Below the pieces are notes generated by a model. That model saw nothing but the letters and a program-made list of their open reading frames with translations. It had not been told where the DNA came from and searched no databases. A stretch of 64,000 nt of DNA, taken from contig NC_018708.1 of the NCBI RefSeq assembly GCF_000302535.1, positions 3,720,001 through 3,784,000 of the forward strand, in the 5' to 3' direction. This DNA is from Acidovorax sp. KKS102. Lineage in GTDB: Bacteria; Pseudomonadota; Gammaproteobacteria; Burkholderiales; Burkholderiaceae_C. Shown one piece after another: positions 36,047 to 45,022 of this stretch (positions are counted from its first letter, which is position 1; each line of letters opens with the position of its first letter). The position numbers and the translations under genes were made by a program.

Positions 36047-37165
36047 CTACGCCCAGTTGCTGGTAATGACCACCAGCATGCCCGCCCCTACCAGCCCCAG
36101 CTGCCAGCGCAGCGCCGTGGACCACGATGGAACGTGGCGCTCCACACGCAGATACAGGAGGCGGCCGGCGACCAGCGACAGTGTGAAGGCCAACAGCATG
36201 CCGAATGCATTCAACACGGGCGAAGTGGGCCAGAGGTGGCTGACCACCGCGTTGACCAGCAAGCACACAGCAAAGTGCACCAGGAAGACCGAATACGACA
36301 TCTGACCGAGTTGGACGAGCTGAGACACGCCAGCAAAACTGCGCACGCGATCGGAGCGCATGGCCACCACTAGGCACAGCGCCGTGACCGCGGCCACGGC
36401 AATGCGAGCGCGGAAGTCCACAGCCAGTGCCACGCCCGCCAACAACGCCATCATCGTCATCCACCCCTGCGCCTGGGGGACGCGGGTCGCCCAGTAGGCC
36501 AGCATGCCAAGGCCGTAAGCACCAAAAAAGTACAGCGCCCACATGTCCAGCCCCGCCATGCGGTTGAACAGCCACAATGAGGCGCCCGCCATCAGCAACA
36601 CCAATCCTTGCGACAGGGCCGCCGCGTGGTGCCGTAACTTGCGCATTGGCAGCGCACGCACCCCGGCGAGCATGAGCACGGTCAGGGCAAAGAGCTGGAA
36701 GTCGATGGCCACGTACCAGACGCCGGCCGACAACGCGCCTGCACCCACAATGTCCTGCAGCAGCAATGCGTTCGCCAGCAGCTGCGAGAAAGTGGGCTGG
36801 TCGGGCACGGAGTGGTGGTCCATCCAAGGCCGAACCAGGGCAGACACCAGCACCGCCAGCACCAGTGCCACGGCGTAAGGCACTACCAGACGCACAAACC
36901 GCTTGGCAATGGCGGTGCCAGCGTGTTCAAAACGGGCCACGCCCTGGGGCGCAAGACTCGCAGCAGCCAGGTACCCGCCCAGCACCAAAAACACCTGCAC
37001 CGCCATGCGCCCGTAGTCGTACAGCCAAGCCATGAGGGCTGGCGCCAAAGGGTGGGCGATGTCGGACATCGGGCCATAGAAAGCCAGGTGGTGCCACACG
37101 ATGGTGGCGCAAGCCATGCCCTTGATCATGTCGATCAACGGCGTTCGGGATGTGGACGAGGACAT
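36047..37165 (-). CDS. Acyltransferase-3 family membrane protein
   Basis: A 372-residue integral membrane O-acyltransferase of the OafA/NodX type with about ten membrane helices. The N-terminal LIDMIKGMACATIVWHHLAFYGP contains the histidine expected in the first loop (WHH). VQVFLVLGGYLAAAS matches the family F-(F/L)-L-S/GGY block. Such enzymes acylate sugars of lipopolysaccharide, exopolysaccharide or other envelope glycans. No glycan genes are adjacent, so the acceptor is unknown. The start at 37165 begins the conserved part. Confidence 0.85.
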   Translation of the reverse strand: MSSSTSRTPLIDMIKGMACATIVWHHLAFYGPMSDIAHPLAPALMAWLYDYGRMAVQVFLVLGGYLAAASLAPQGVARFEHAGTAIAKRFVRLVVPYAVALVLAVLVSALVRPWMDHHSVPDQPTFSQLLANALLLQDIVGAGALSAGVWYVAIDFQLFALTVLMLAGVRALPMRKLRHHAAALSQGLVLLMAGASLWLFNRMAGLDMWALYFFGAYGLGMLAYWATRVPQAQGWMTMMALLAGVALAVDFRARIAVAAVTALCLVVAMRSDRVRSFAGVSQLVQLGQMSYSVFLVHFAVCLLVNAVVSHLWPTSPVLNAFGMLLAFTLSLVAGRLLYLRVERHVPSWSTALRWQLGLVGAGMLVVITSNWA

Positions 37166-37284
37166 AGGGGGTGTTCGTGAACTCCAGCGGACAGAACACC
37201 GCCAGACATCCGTAGCCACCCCTACCGCGTTATCTACCCTGCCAGGCAGCGAGACGAACGGAACAAGGGGCGGAGCAACAAAAC

Positions 37285-37314
37285 CCTCTATTGTCCTCGG
37301 TTAGAGGATTTTTT
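37285..37314. terminator. Bidirectional terminator
   Basis: On the plus strand TCCTC-GGTTA-GAGGA is followed by TTTTTT. On the minus strand an overlapping CCTCTA/TAGAGG stem is followed by GTTTTG. It lies between the broken binding-protein gene and the acyltransferase gene, both on the minus strand. Confidence 0.6.
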
Positions 37315-37403
37315 GCACCAACCTGCTGTCGCGCCGGGGTCGCCCCTACACAGCGTGGGTCACCCGACCGCAAATCCAACCCTCTGATCGGCGCGAACAG
37401 CCG

Positions 37404-38536
37404 TCAATAGCGCAGGCTGCCCTCGGCATCCACAATGGCCAGCTCGACGTAGGTCGAGCCATTGTGGTTGCGCGGCGAATACTTCACGTTGAAGCGGCCA
37501 AAGGCAATTTCCCCCGCGTCTTCCATCGTTTTGGAGAACGACTCGGTGGTCAGGTTGCGCCCCGTGCGACGCAGCCCTTCCACCAGCAAGCGTGCGTGGA
37601 CAAAGCCTTCGAACTGGGAGGCCGACGGTTGTGCGCCCGGCGACTTGGCGCGCAGCAGGCTCAGATATTCGAGCCACCGCCGGGATGGTGGTGTTGCGCA
37701 GGGAAGGCATGATCTGCGCCAGGATGATGCCCCGCGCCTTGTCCTTGAGTTCGCGCTGGATCACGTCCATGCTGGCCACCGAGAACCCGTAGTAGGCAGG
37801 CCGCGCTGCCGTGGCCTGCACGGCCTTGATGTAGCTGGTGAAGGTGGTGCCGCCCGTGGCCACGATCACCGCCTGGGGCTGGGCTTTTTCGGTTGCTTGC
37901 GCGGCAGCGGCAAAGTCGGGCTGTTTGGGGTCCACCTTGATCTCGGCCAGGAAGGGCAGCTTCTCCTCTTCCGACGCTTTCTTGAGCTCGCCCGCCAGTG
38001 TCTTGCCCAGGCCATCGTCCTGAAAGAACACGGCTACACGGGTCATTGCCTTGCTGGCGCAGTTGCGACACGATCTTGCTGGCCTCGTTCGCATAACCCG
38101 CACGCACATGGAACACATAGGGATTGAACGTCTCACGGAACACCGAGGCGCCCGTGACGGGGCCAAACAACAGGGTGCGCTGCTCCTTGATCAACGGCAG
38201 GATGGCCGCCGTTTGCGCCGTGCCGGTGCTGTGAAAGATCATGAACACCTTGTCGTTTTCCAGCAGCTGGCGCGTGTTCTCGACGGCCTTTTGCGGGTCG
38301 AAAGCATCGTCGAGCGTGGTGTAACGGATCATGCGGCCATGCACCCCGCCCTGCGCGTTCACCGCGTCGAACAGCAATCGCGAGCCCTCTCCGTACTGTG
38401 CCGTCTGCGGCCCCAGCGGCCCCGACAGCACCACCGATGCACCCAGCCGAATTTCATTAGCCGTCACACCTTCATTGCGGGCATGAATCAGGGTGGTGGC
38501 GCATACGGCCATCAGGCACACAAAAGCACGGAACAT
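37404..38536 (-). pseudogene. Branched-chain amino-acid-type ABC binding protein, two frameshifts
   Basis: Three minus-strand frames together give a complete Leu/Ile/Val-type periplasmic binding protein. The first has a signal peptide (MFRAFVCLMAVCATTLIHA) and IRLGASVVLSGPLGPQTAQYGEG through SKIVSQLRQQG. The second runs from TRVAVFFQDDGLGKTLAGELKKA to MPSLRNTTIPAVAR. The third ends with FEGFVHARLLVEGLRRTGRNL and NGSTYVELAIVDAEGSLRY. Each junction needs removal of one base: near 38046 (GGCAATGACC for GGCATGACC) and near 37668 (CGAATATCTG for CGATATCTG, minus strand). No permease or ATPase genes are adjacent. Either the gene is freshly dead or both extra A residues are assembly errors. Confidence 0.8.
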
Positions 38537-38704
38537 CGGGCATCTCCCTCGCAACTTGGTGACAAGGCCGGCGAACACTGCACCAACCTTAATTGATTAT
38601 TTTTCATCACCATTATCTGTAGAGAGCTTGTGCTCCCTACTCGGGTTTCCCCCTGGGTTAAACCGTCGCACGAACAGGGGAGGAAGTCCCCTCACAAAGA
38701 CAAT

Positions 38705-38736
38705 CGCCCGCCATGTGTGCGCACACATGGCGGGCG
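38705..38736 (-). terminator. 32-base perfect palindrome
   Basis: Two 16-base arms (CGCCCGCCATGTGTGC and its exact complement) meet without a spacer. The minus-strand continuation is ATTGTCTTT. It lies 85 bases past the nitronate monooxygenase stop and is probably its terminator, although the T-tract is weak. Confidence 0.6.
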
Positions 38737-38820
38737 AAACGGGCGTCAAGGTGAAGTACGGGGATGACTGCATGGCGCCGGAGGCAAAAAGCCCCAGCCC
38801 CCCACGCAAAGCGCAGAGCG

Positions 38821-39774
38821 TCAGAGCTTGAGGCGGGCGCGGGCTGCCTCGTATTCGCTCCGCAGCTTCGCGACCAGCTCGGCAGTGCTGGTCACAGCGT
38901 TGATGGCACCGATGCCCTGGCCGCAGCCCCAGATGTCCTTCCAGGCCTTCTTGGCGTCGCCGCCAAAGTTCATCTTGCTGGGGTCGGACTCGGGGAGGTT
39001 GTCCGGGTCCATGCCTGCCGCACGGATCGAGGGTGCCAGGTAGTTGCCGTGCACACCCGTGAACAAGTTGCTGTAGACGATGTCGTCCGAGTTGCCGTCC
39101 ACGATGGCCTGTTTGTAGGCCTCGCTGGCACGTGCCTCATGCGTGGCGATGAAGGCCGAGCCGATGTAGCCAAAGTCCGCCCCCATGGCCTGTGCAGCCA
39201 GCACCGCGCCGCCACTGGCGATAGAGCCGCTGAGCGCCAGCGGGCCGTCGAACCACTGGCGGATTTCCTGGATCAGCGCAAATGGGCTCTTGGTGCCCGC
39301 ATGGCCACCCGCACCGGCCGCCACGGCGATCAGGCCGTCAGCGCCCTTCTCGATGGCCTTGTGCGCAAACTTGTTGTTGATGATGTCGTGCAGCACCACG
39401 CCGCCCCAGGCGTGCACGGCCTGATTCACATCTTCGCGCGCGCCCAGGCTGGTGATGATGATCGGCACCTTGTACTTGGCGCAGACCTGCATGTCGTGCT
39501 CCAGGCGGTCGTTGCTCTTGTGCACGATCTGGTTGATGGCGAAGGGCGCGGCAGGCTTGTCGGGGTTGGCCTTGTTGTAGGCCGCCAAGGTTTCGGTGAT
39601 CTCGGCCAGCCATTCGTCCAGCAGCTCTGCGGGGCGGGCGTTCAGGGCAGGCATGGAGCCCACCACACCGGCCTTGCACTGCTCGATCACGAGCTTGGGG
39701 TTGCTGATGATGAACAGCGGCGACCCGATGACGGGCAGCGACAGGTTTTGCAACACGGGAGGCAGTTTGGACAT
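38821..39774 (-). CDS. Nitronate monooxygenase family protein
   Basis: A 317-residue FMN-dependent TIM-barrel enzyme of the nitronate monooxygenase/2-nitropropane dioxygenase family, oxidising alkyl nitronates to carbonyl compounds and nitrite. The substrate-side opening LPVIGSPLFIISNPKLVIEQCKAG, the flavin phosphate region IAVAAGAGGHAGTKSPFALI with its histidine, and LSGSIASGGAVLAAQAMGADFGYIG are present. It lies just downstream of the acyl-CoA dehydrogenase gene on the same strand. In Comamonadaceae-like genomes such enzymes often accompany fatty-acid genes, so a role in acyl-CoA side chemistry is possible. Start at the ATG at 39774. Confidence 0.85.
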   Translation of the reverse strand: MSKLPPVLQNLSLPVIGSPLFIISNPKLVIEQCKAGVVGSMPALNARPAELLDEWLAEITETLAAYNKANPDKPAAPFAINQIVHKSNDRLEHDMQVCAKYKVPIIITSLGAREDVNQAVHAWGGVVLHDIINNKFAHKAIEKGADGLIAVAAGAGGHAGTKSPFALIQEIRQWFDGPLALSGSIASGGAVLAAQAMGADFGYIGSAFIATHEARASEAYKQAIVDGNSDDIVYSNLFTGVHGNYLAPSIRAAGMDPDNLPESDPSKMNFGGDAKKAWKDIWGCGQGIGAINAVTSTAELVAKLRSEYEAARARLKL

Positions 39775-39805
39775 GGCTACAACTTCCAGAACAAGAATAG
39801 GGATG

Positions 39806-39862
39806 AAATAGACCGGACGCGCTGGTGAATCATGCGCCCGTAGCTATCATTTTTATATCAAG
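39806..39862 (-). repeat. Interspersed repeat copy E
   Basis: Read on the minus strand: AAATGATAGCTAC, then GGGCGCATGATTCACCAGCGC. The core (GATAGCT, GCGCAT, CACYAGCGC) and spacing match copy A at 13027. It occupies the gap between the acyl-CoA dehydrogenase and nitronate monooxygenase genes. Confidence 0.6.
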
Positions 39863-39908
39863 GCCCCTGCCCTGCAGGTGGCCTGTCTCCTCACAGCACG
39901 CCAGTCCT

Positions 39909-41699
39909 TCAGAAGGCTTCCAGCGCCAGCTCGGTCACGCTGGCTGCGCCTTCCACAATGCTGTCGCGCAGGCCCGGGGCCTTCACCAGGATGTGGTCGG
40001 CGTAGAACTGGGCCGTGGTGATTTTTGCGCGCATGAAGGCTTCGTCCTGTCCCTTTTGCAACAGGTCTTGCGCCACCAGCAGGCTGCGAGCCAGCTGCCA
40101 GCCTGCCACCACATTGCCTGCCAGCATCAGGTAAGGCACGCTACCTGCAAACACGGCGTTGGGCTGGGCCTTGGTGCCACCGGCCACGAAGTCGATCACG
40201 TCGAGCAGCGCCTTGCGCGCCGCCGTGAGGCGTTTGGCCACGGCCAGCGCGGCAGGGGTGCCGCTGGCCAGCAGATCGGCCTCGGTCTTCTCGATCTGCG
40301 CAGCAATGCCCTTGGCCACCTGGCCGCCATCGCGGGCTGTCTTGCGGCCCACGAGGTCGTTGGCCTGAATGGCGGTAGTGCCTTCGTAGATGGTCAGGAT
40401 CTTGGCGTCGCGGTAGTACTGGGCCGCGCCAGTTTCTTCAATGAAACCCATGCCGCCGTGCACCTGCACGCCCAGGCTGGTCACCTCCAGGCTGGTCTCG
40501 GTGCTGTAGCCCTTGACCAGCGGCACCATGAATTCATAGAACGCCTGGTTCTGCTTACGCGTGTCGGCATCGGGGTGGTGGTGCGCGGCGTCAAACGCCG
40601 CTGCCGCCACGGTGGCCATGGCGCGGCAACCCTCGACGGTGGCGCGCATCGTCATCAGCATGCGCTTCACATCGGGGTGGTGGATGATGGGCGCGCTGGC
40701 GGCAATGCTGCCGTCCACGGGGCGGCTTTGCACACGGTCTTTGGCGTACTGCACGGCCTTTTGGTAGGCGCGCTCGGAGATCGCAATGCCCTGCATGCCC
40801 ACGGCGTAGCGGGCCGCGTTCATCATGATGAACATGTATTCGAGGCCACGGTTTTCTTCGCCCACCAGGTAGCCCACGGCACCGCCGTGGTCGCCAAACT
40901 GCAGCACGGCCGTGGGCGATGCCTTGATACCCAGCTTGTGCTCGATGCTCACGCAGTGCGCGTCGTTGCGTGCACCCAGCGTGCCATCCTTGTTGACCAT
41001 GAACTTGGGCACTACGAACAAGCTGATGCCCTTCACGCCCTCGGGCGCGCCTTGCACGCGGGCCAGCACCAGGTGCACGATGTTTTCGGCCATGTCGTGC
41101 TCACCGTAGGTGATGAAGATCTTGGTGCCGAAGATTTTGTAGGTGCCATCGGGCTGCGGCTCGGCGCGGGTGCGCACCAGGGCCAGGTCCGAGCCCGCCT
41201 GGGGTTCGGTCAGGTTCATGGTGCCGGTCCATTGGCCGGTCACCAGTTTCTCCAGATAGGTGGCCTTGAGCTCATCGCTGCCTGCTGTCAGTAGGGCCTC
41301 GATGGCGCCATCGGTCAGCAGCGGGCACAGCGCGAAGCTCATGTTGGCGCTGTTGGTCATCTCGATGCAGGCGGCGCCAATCGTCTTGGGCAGGCCCTGG
41401 CCGCCGAAGTCGGCAGGGTGCTGCAGGCCTTGCCAGCCGCCGTCGGCGTACTGGCGGAAGGCTTCCTTGAAGCCTGGGGTGGTCGTGACCACGCCGTCTT
41501 TCCAGCTCGACGGGTTCTTGTCGCCTTCCCAGTTGAGCGGCGACAGCACCCCCTCATTGAACTTGGCGCACTCTTCCAGCACGGCAGAGGCCGTGTCGAG
41601 TCCGGCGTCTTCAAAACCGGGAATCTGCGCGATCTGTTCAATGTTGGCCAGGTGCTCGATGGCGAACAGCATGTCTTTGACGGGGGCGGTGTAGCTCAT
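39909..41699 (-). CDS. Acyl-CoA dehydrogenase (DmdC-like)
   Basis: A 596-residue FAD enzyme of the long acyl-CoA dehydrogenase class that includes 3-methylmercaptopropionyl-CoA dehydrogenase DmdC. The FAD-binding block GTMNLTEPQAGSDLALVRTRAEP and the FGTKIFITYGEHD strand are present. The C-terminal helical bundle contains VHGGMGFIEETGAAQYYRDAKILTIYEGTTAIQANDLVGRK, with a candidate catalytic glutamate in the YEGT loop. An extra C-terminal domain of about 120 residues follows. Electrons would pass to the EtfBA pair encoded upstream on the same strand. The length and N-terminus (MSYTAPVKDMLFAIEHLANI) are standard for the group; the natural substrate may simply be a fatty acyl-CoA. Confidence 0.88.
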   Translation of the reverse strand: MSYTAPVKDMLFAIEHLANIEQIAQIPGFEDAGLDTASAVLEECAKFNEGVLSPLNWEGDKNPSSWKDGVVTTTPGFKEAFRQYADGGWQGLQHPADFGGQGLPKTIGAACIEMTNSANMSFALCPLLTDGAIEALLTAGSDELKATYLEKLVTGQWTGTMNLTEPQAGSDLALVRTRAEPQPDGTYKIFGTKIFITYGEHDMAENIVHLVLARVQGAPEGVKGISLFVVPKFMVNKDGTLGARNDAHCVSIEHKLGIKASPTAVLQFGDHGGAVGYLVGEENRGLEYMFIMMNAARYAVGMQGIAISERAYQKAVQYAKDRVQSRPVDGSIAASAPIIHHPDVKRMLMTMRATVEGCRAMATVAAAAFDAAHHHPDADTRKQNQAFYEFMVPLVKGYSTETSLEVTSLGVQVHGGMGFIEETGAAQYYRDAKILTIYEGTTAIQANDLVGRKTARDGGQVAKGIAAQIEKTEADLLASGTPAALAVAKRLTAARKALLDVIDFVAGGTKAQPNAVFAGSVPYLMLAGNVVAGWQLARSLLVAQDLLQKGQDEAFMRAKITTAQFYADHILVKAPGLRDSIVEGAASVTELALEAF

Positions 41700-41728
41700 G
41701 GGTGTCTCCGGGAAAGCAAAAATTCGTC

Positions 41729-41757
41729 AAAAAAAAGGCATCGCGAGCGATGCCTTT
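41729..41757 (-). terminator. Rho-independent terminator of etfBA
   Basis: AAAGGCATCGC-GA-GCGATGCCTTT is a perfect inverted repeat followed on the minus strand by eight T. It sits 19 bases past the etfA stop and before the acyl-CoA dehydrogenase gene, so that gene must have its own promoter or depend on read-through. Confidence 0.9.
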
Positions 41758-41775
41758 GTGTGCACAGGGGCGTTC

Positions 41776-42708
41776 TTACAGGGCCTTGACCAGTTCAGGC
41801 ACAGCCGTGAACAGATCCGCTTCCAGCCCATAGTCGGCCACGCTGAAGATCGGCGCCTCAGGGTCCTTGTTGATCGCCACGATCACCTTCGAATCCTTCA
41901 TGCCCGCCAAGTGCTGGATCGCACCCGAGATACCGGCCGCCACATACAGCTGCGGCGCCACGATCTTGCCCGTCTGGCCCACTTGCCAGTCGTTGGGGGC
42001 GTAGCCTGCGTCCACCGCCGCACGGCTGGCACCCAGAGCCGCGCCCAGCTTGTCGGCCAGGGGCGTCATGACTTCGTCGAACTTTTCCTTGCTGCCCAGG
42101 GCCCGACCACCGGAGACGATGATCTTGGCGGCTGTCAGCTCGGGGCGGTCGCTCTTGGCGATTTCGCTGCCCACAAAGCTGCTCTTGCCGGCGTCGGCCG
42201 TTGCAGCGGCGGTTTCTACTGGTGCGCTGCCACCAGTGGCGGCTGCGGCGTCAAAGCCGGTGGTGCGCACGGTGATGATCTTCACGCTGTCGCTGCTTTG
42301 CACGGTGGCAATGGCGTTACCTGCGTAGATGGGGCGCTCGAAGGTGTCTTGGCTCACCACCTTGGTGATGTCGCTGATCTGGGCGACATCGAGCTTGGCA
42401 GCCACGCGGGGGGCCACGTTCTTGCCGCTGGCAGTCGCGGGGAACAGGATGTGGCTGTAGTTGGAGGCGATGGACAGGACTTGTGCGGCCACGTTTTCTG
42501 CGAGGCCGTGTTCCAGCCCGGCTGCGTCGGCGTGGATGACCTTGGCGACACCGGCGATGCTGGCGGCAGCTTGTGCGGCTGCTCCGGCGTTGTGGCCGGC
42601 CACCAGGACGTGCACGTCGCCGCCGCAAGCTGCAGCTGCAGTCACGGTGTTCAGCGTGGCGCCCTTGATGGACGCGTTGTCGTGTTCAGCAATAACGAGT
42701 ACCGACAT
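41776..42708 (-). CDS. etfA: Electron transfer flavoprotein alpha subunit
   Basis: A 310-residue EtfA. The N-terminal domain ([25 protein letters not shown]) precedes the C-terminal FAD domain ([63 protein letters not shown]). [22 protein letters not shown] is the family signature. With EtfB it moves electrons from acyl-CoA dehydrogenases to ETF-ubiquinone oxidoreductase. Its ATG follows the etfB stop directly, and a strong terminator follows the gene. Confidence 0.95.
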   Translation of the reverse strand: MSVLVIAEHDNASIKGATLNTVTAAAACGGDVHVLVAGHNAGAAAQAAASIAGVAKVIHADAAGLEHGLAENVAAQVLSIASNYSHILFPATASGKNVAPRVAAKLDVAQISDITKVVSQDTFERPIYAGNAIATVQSSDSVKIITVRTTGFDAAAATGGSAPVETAAATADAGKSSFVGSEIAKSDRPELTAAKIIVSGGRALGSKEKFDEVMTPLADKLGAALGASRAAVDAGYAPNDWQVGQTGKIVAPQLYVAAGISGAIQHLAGMKDSKVIVAINKDPEAPIFSVADYGLEADLFTAVPELVKAL

Positions 42709-43458
42709 TTAGATCACCTTCGCTTCGTTCTTGAGTTTTTCGACCAGTGCGGCCACGTCGGCCACCTTGATGCCTGCGCCGCGCTTGGCGGGTTCGGTCA
42801 CCTTCAGGGTCTTCAGGCGCGGAGCAACGTCCACGCCGAGGTCTTCGGGCTTGACGGTATCGAGCTGCTTTTTCTTGGCCTTCATGATGTTGGGCAAGGT
42901 GACGTAGCGGGGCTCGTTCAGGCGCAGGTCGGTGGTGATGACGGCGGGCAGTGTCAGGGCCAGGGTTTCCAGGCCGCCGTCGACTTCGCGGGTCACGCTG
43001 ACTTTGTCGGCAGCCAGTTCCACCTTGCTGGCGAAGGTGGCCTGGGGCAGGTCGGCCAGGGCCGCCAGCATCTGGCCGGTCTGGTTGGCGTCGTCGTCGA
43101 TGGCTTGTTTGCCCAGGATGATGAGAGAAGGTTGTTCTTTGTCGACCAGGGCTTTGAGGAGCTTGGCCACGGCCAGGGGCTGCAGTTCGACGTCGGTTTC
43201 CACCAGGATGGCGCGGTCGGCGCCAATGGCCATGGCGGTGCGCAGGGTTTCCTGGCATTGGGCTACGCCGCAGGAGACTGCGATGACTTCGGTCACCAGG
43301 CCTTTTTCTTTCAGGCGCACGGCCTCTTCAACGGCGATTTCGTCAAAGGGGTTCATGCTCATCTTCACGTTGGCGATGTCCACACCCGTGTTGTCCGACT
43401 TCACGCGGACCTTCACGTTGTAGTCCACCACGCGCTTGACAGGGACCAAGACCTTCAT
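42709..43458 (-). CDS. etfB: Electron transfer flavoprotein beta subunit
   Basis: A 249-residue EtfB. It begins [27 protein letters not shown] and carries the [20 protein letters not shown] block, the AMP-binding region ([25 protein letters not shown]) and the recognition loop [28 protein letters not shown]. That loop docks onto acyl-CoA dehydrogenases. It is the first gene of etfB-etfA. A perfect GTTTACGTAAAC palindrome lies 34 bases upstream. Confidence 0.95.
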   Translation of the reverse strand: MKVLVPVKRVVDYNVKVRVKSDNTGVDIANVKMSMNPFDEIAVEEAVRLKEKGLVTEVIAVSCGVAQCQETLRTAMAIGADRAILVETDVELQPLAVAKLLKALVDKEQPSLIILGKQAIDDDANQTGQMLAALADLPQATFASKVELAADKVSVTREVDGGLETLALTLPAVITTDLRLNEPRYVTLPNIMKAKKKQLDTVKPEDLGVDVAPRLKTLKVTEPAKRGAGIKVADVAALVEKLKNEAKVI

Positions 43459-43491
43459 TGCTGCGGCTCCTAGAGAGTTGGTTGAATTGAC

Positions 43492-43503
43492 GTTTACGTA
43501 AAC
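43492..43503. promoter_or_regulatory. GTTTACGTAAAC operator upstream of etfB
   Basis: A perfect 12-base palindrome in the context TTGAC-GTTTACGTAAAC, 34 bases before the etfB ATG. It resembles the operator described for LiuR, the MerR-type repressor of branched-chain amino acid and acyl-CoA catabolism in proteobacteria. The regulator assignment is from memory of that motif. Confidence 0.6.
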
Positions 43504-43682
43504 TAGAACATTCTATGTCGCACTGCAGCGAAAGCGCTACGGAGCCACCACACAGACTGCACAATCACAAAAAAGAACGATCGTGCTTTTTGTGAATTAT
43601 AGGCGAGTGCACAAGGCCAGTGTCTAGAGTGGGCTGTCGCCTGCGCTACCGGCCACCCACCGGGACCTCGGCATGTCCCGGC

Positions 43683-45011
43683 TCAGCCCGCCGAAGCCGG
43701 TGCTGACGCGGGCGCCCCGCCAGGCGACATTGCTGCCGGGACTGCGCCATCGACCTGGACATGCATGACCCGCTGCGGGTAAGGGATTTCGATCTGGTGG
43801 GCCCGCAGCGCACTCAGGATGGCCCGGTTGATGTCCGAACGCAGTCCCAACGACCCGTTTTCAGGGTCCGCAATCCAGAACCCCACCGTGAACTCCAGTC
43901 CATCGGCCCCGAAGGCCGACAGCGCGGCGCTGGGGGCCGGATCGCGCAGCACACGCGGGCTGACCAGGGCGGCATTGGTGAGCAACTGGGCCACCTGGTC
44001 CACATCGCTCTCGTAGGCCACGCTGACCACCGTGGACATCCACACCCGGGGGTCGCTGAGCGACAGGTTCTCTACCCGCTGGGTAATGAGCATCTCGTTG
44101 GGCACGATGGACTCCCGGCCGGACGATGAGCGGATGACGGTGTAGCGGGCGTTGATCTGCGTGATGCGCCCCTCGAAGTTGTCGAGCTTGACGTTGTCGC
44201 CAATGCGCATGCTGCGCTCAGCCAGGATCACAAAACCGCTGACATAGTTGGCCGCGAGCTTCTGCAGGCCAAAGCCAATGCCCACGCCGACCGCACCACC
44301 CAACACCGACAGCGCAGTCAGGTCGATGCCCACCGACGACAAGGCCACCAGCAAGCCCACAAACACCAGCAGCGCCCGCACAGCATTGCTCACGGCCTTG
44401 CGCAGCGACAGCTCGGCGCCCGTGGCCGAGCGCAGCAGGCGCGATTCGATGGCCGCCGAGATCCACAAGGCGATCAGCAGCACCGCTGCAGCGGTGACCG
44501 CCCCTTCGATGATGGTGCGCACCGACAGCGTCGCCCCGCCCACCTTCCAGTGGATCTGGTCCAGCTCGTCCAGCACCAGCGGCAACAGCCCGGTGACCCA
44601 CAGCACCATGCCCAGCCACGCCATCCAGGAGATGGAGCGCTCGATGGGTCGCACCCAGGCAGCATCCGGGTAGGCCACCTGCAGCACCTTCACGCCAATG
44701 CGAATGACCACCAGCGCTACCAGCACGGGGATCGCAATCTTGAAAGCCGCCAGCGCCACCCAGTGGTGCAGCAGGGTGCGCGCGATGTAGGCCAGACTCA
44801 GCAGCACCAGCGGGAACAGCGCGCCGTCCACAATCCGCACCCCAAACAGGATGGAGCGCGGATCGCCTTGGCGCAGGCCGCGCTGCAGCAGCGCCACCAG
44901 CCCCCAGGCCAGGCCCACGCAGACGGCCAGGACGGCCAGCTCCACCAGCACCATGGGGCTGAGAAAGGCCTGCACCCATAGGCCCACGTCGTCGAGCATC
45001 GGCTTGTCCAT
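43683..45011 (-). CDS. MscS-family mechanosensitive channel
   Basis: A 442-residue inner-membrane channel. About five membrane helices precede the pore-lining TM3 (ALSVLGGAVGVGIGFGLQKLAANYVSGFVILAERSMRIGD), followed by the beta domain (VKLDNFEGRITQINARYTVIRSSSGRESIVPNE) and the C-terminal alpha/beta vestibule. An Ala/Pro-rich tail ends the protein. It releases solutes on osmotic downshock. The ATG at 45011 is chosen over a TTG at 45026. The start lies 11 bases past the enoyl-CoA hydratase-like stop on the same strand. A GC-rich hairpin (CCGGGAC/GTCCCGG, about 43659-43680) follows the stop. Confidence 0.88.
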   Translation of the reverse strand: MDKPMLDDVGLWVQAFLSPMVLVELAVLAVCVGLAWGLVALLQRGLRQGDPRSILFGVRIVDGALFPLVLLSLAYIARTLLHHWVALAAFKIAIPVLVALVVIRIGVKVLQVAYPDAAWVRPIERSISWMAWLGMVLWVTGLLPLVLDELDQIHWKVGGATLSVRTIIEGAVTAAAVLLIALWISAAIESRLLRSATGAELSLRKAVSNAVRALLVFVGLLVALSSVGIDLTALSVLGGAVGVGIGFGLQKLAANYVSGFVILAERSMRIGDNVKLDNFEGRITQINARYTVIRSSSGRESIVPNEMLITQRVENLSLSDPRVWMSTVVSVAYESDVDQVAQLLTNAALVSPRVLRDPAPSAALSAFGADGLEFTVGFWIADPENGSLGLRSDINRAILSALRAHQIEIPYPQRVMHVQVDGAVPAAMSPGGAPASAPASAG

Positions 45012-45022
45012 CGTGCCGTGCC

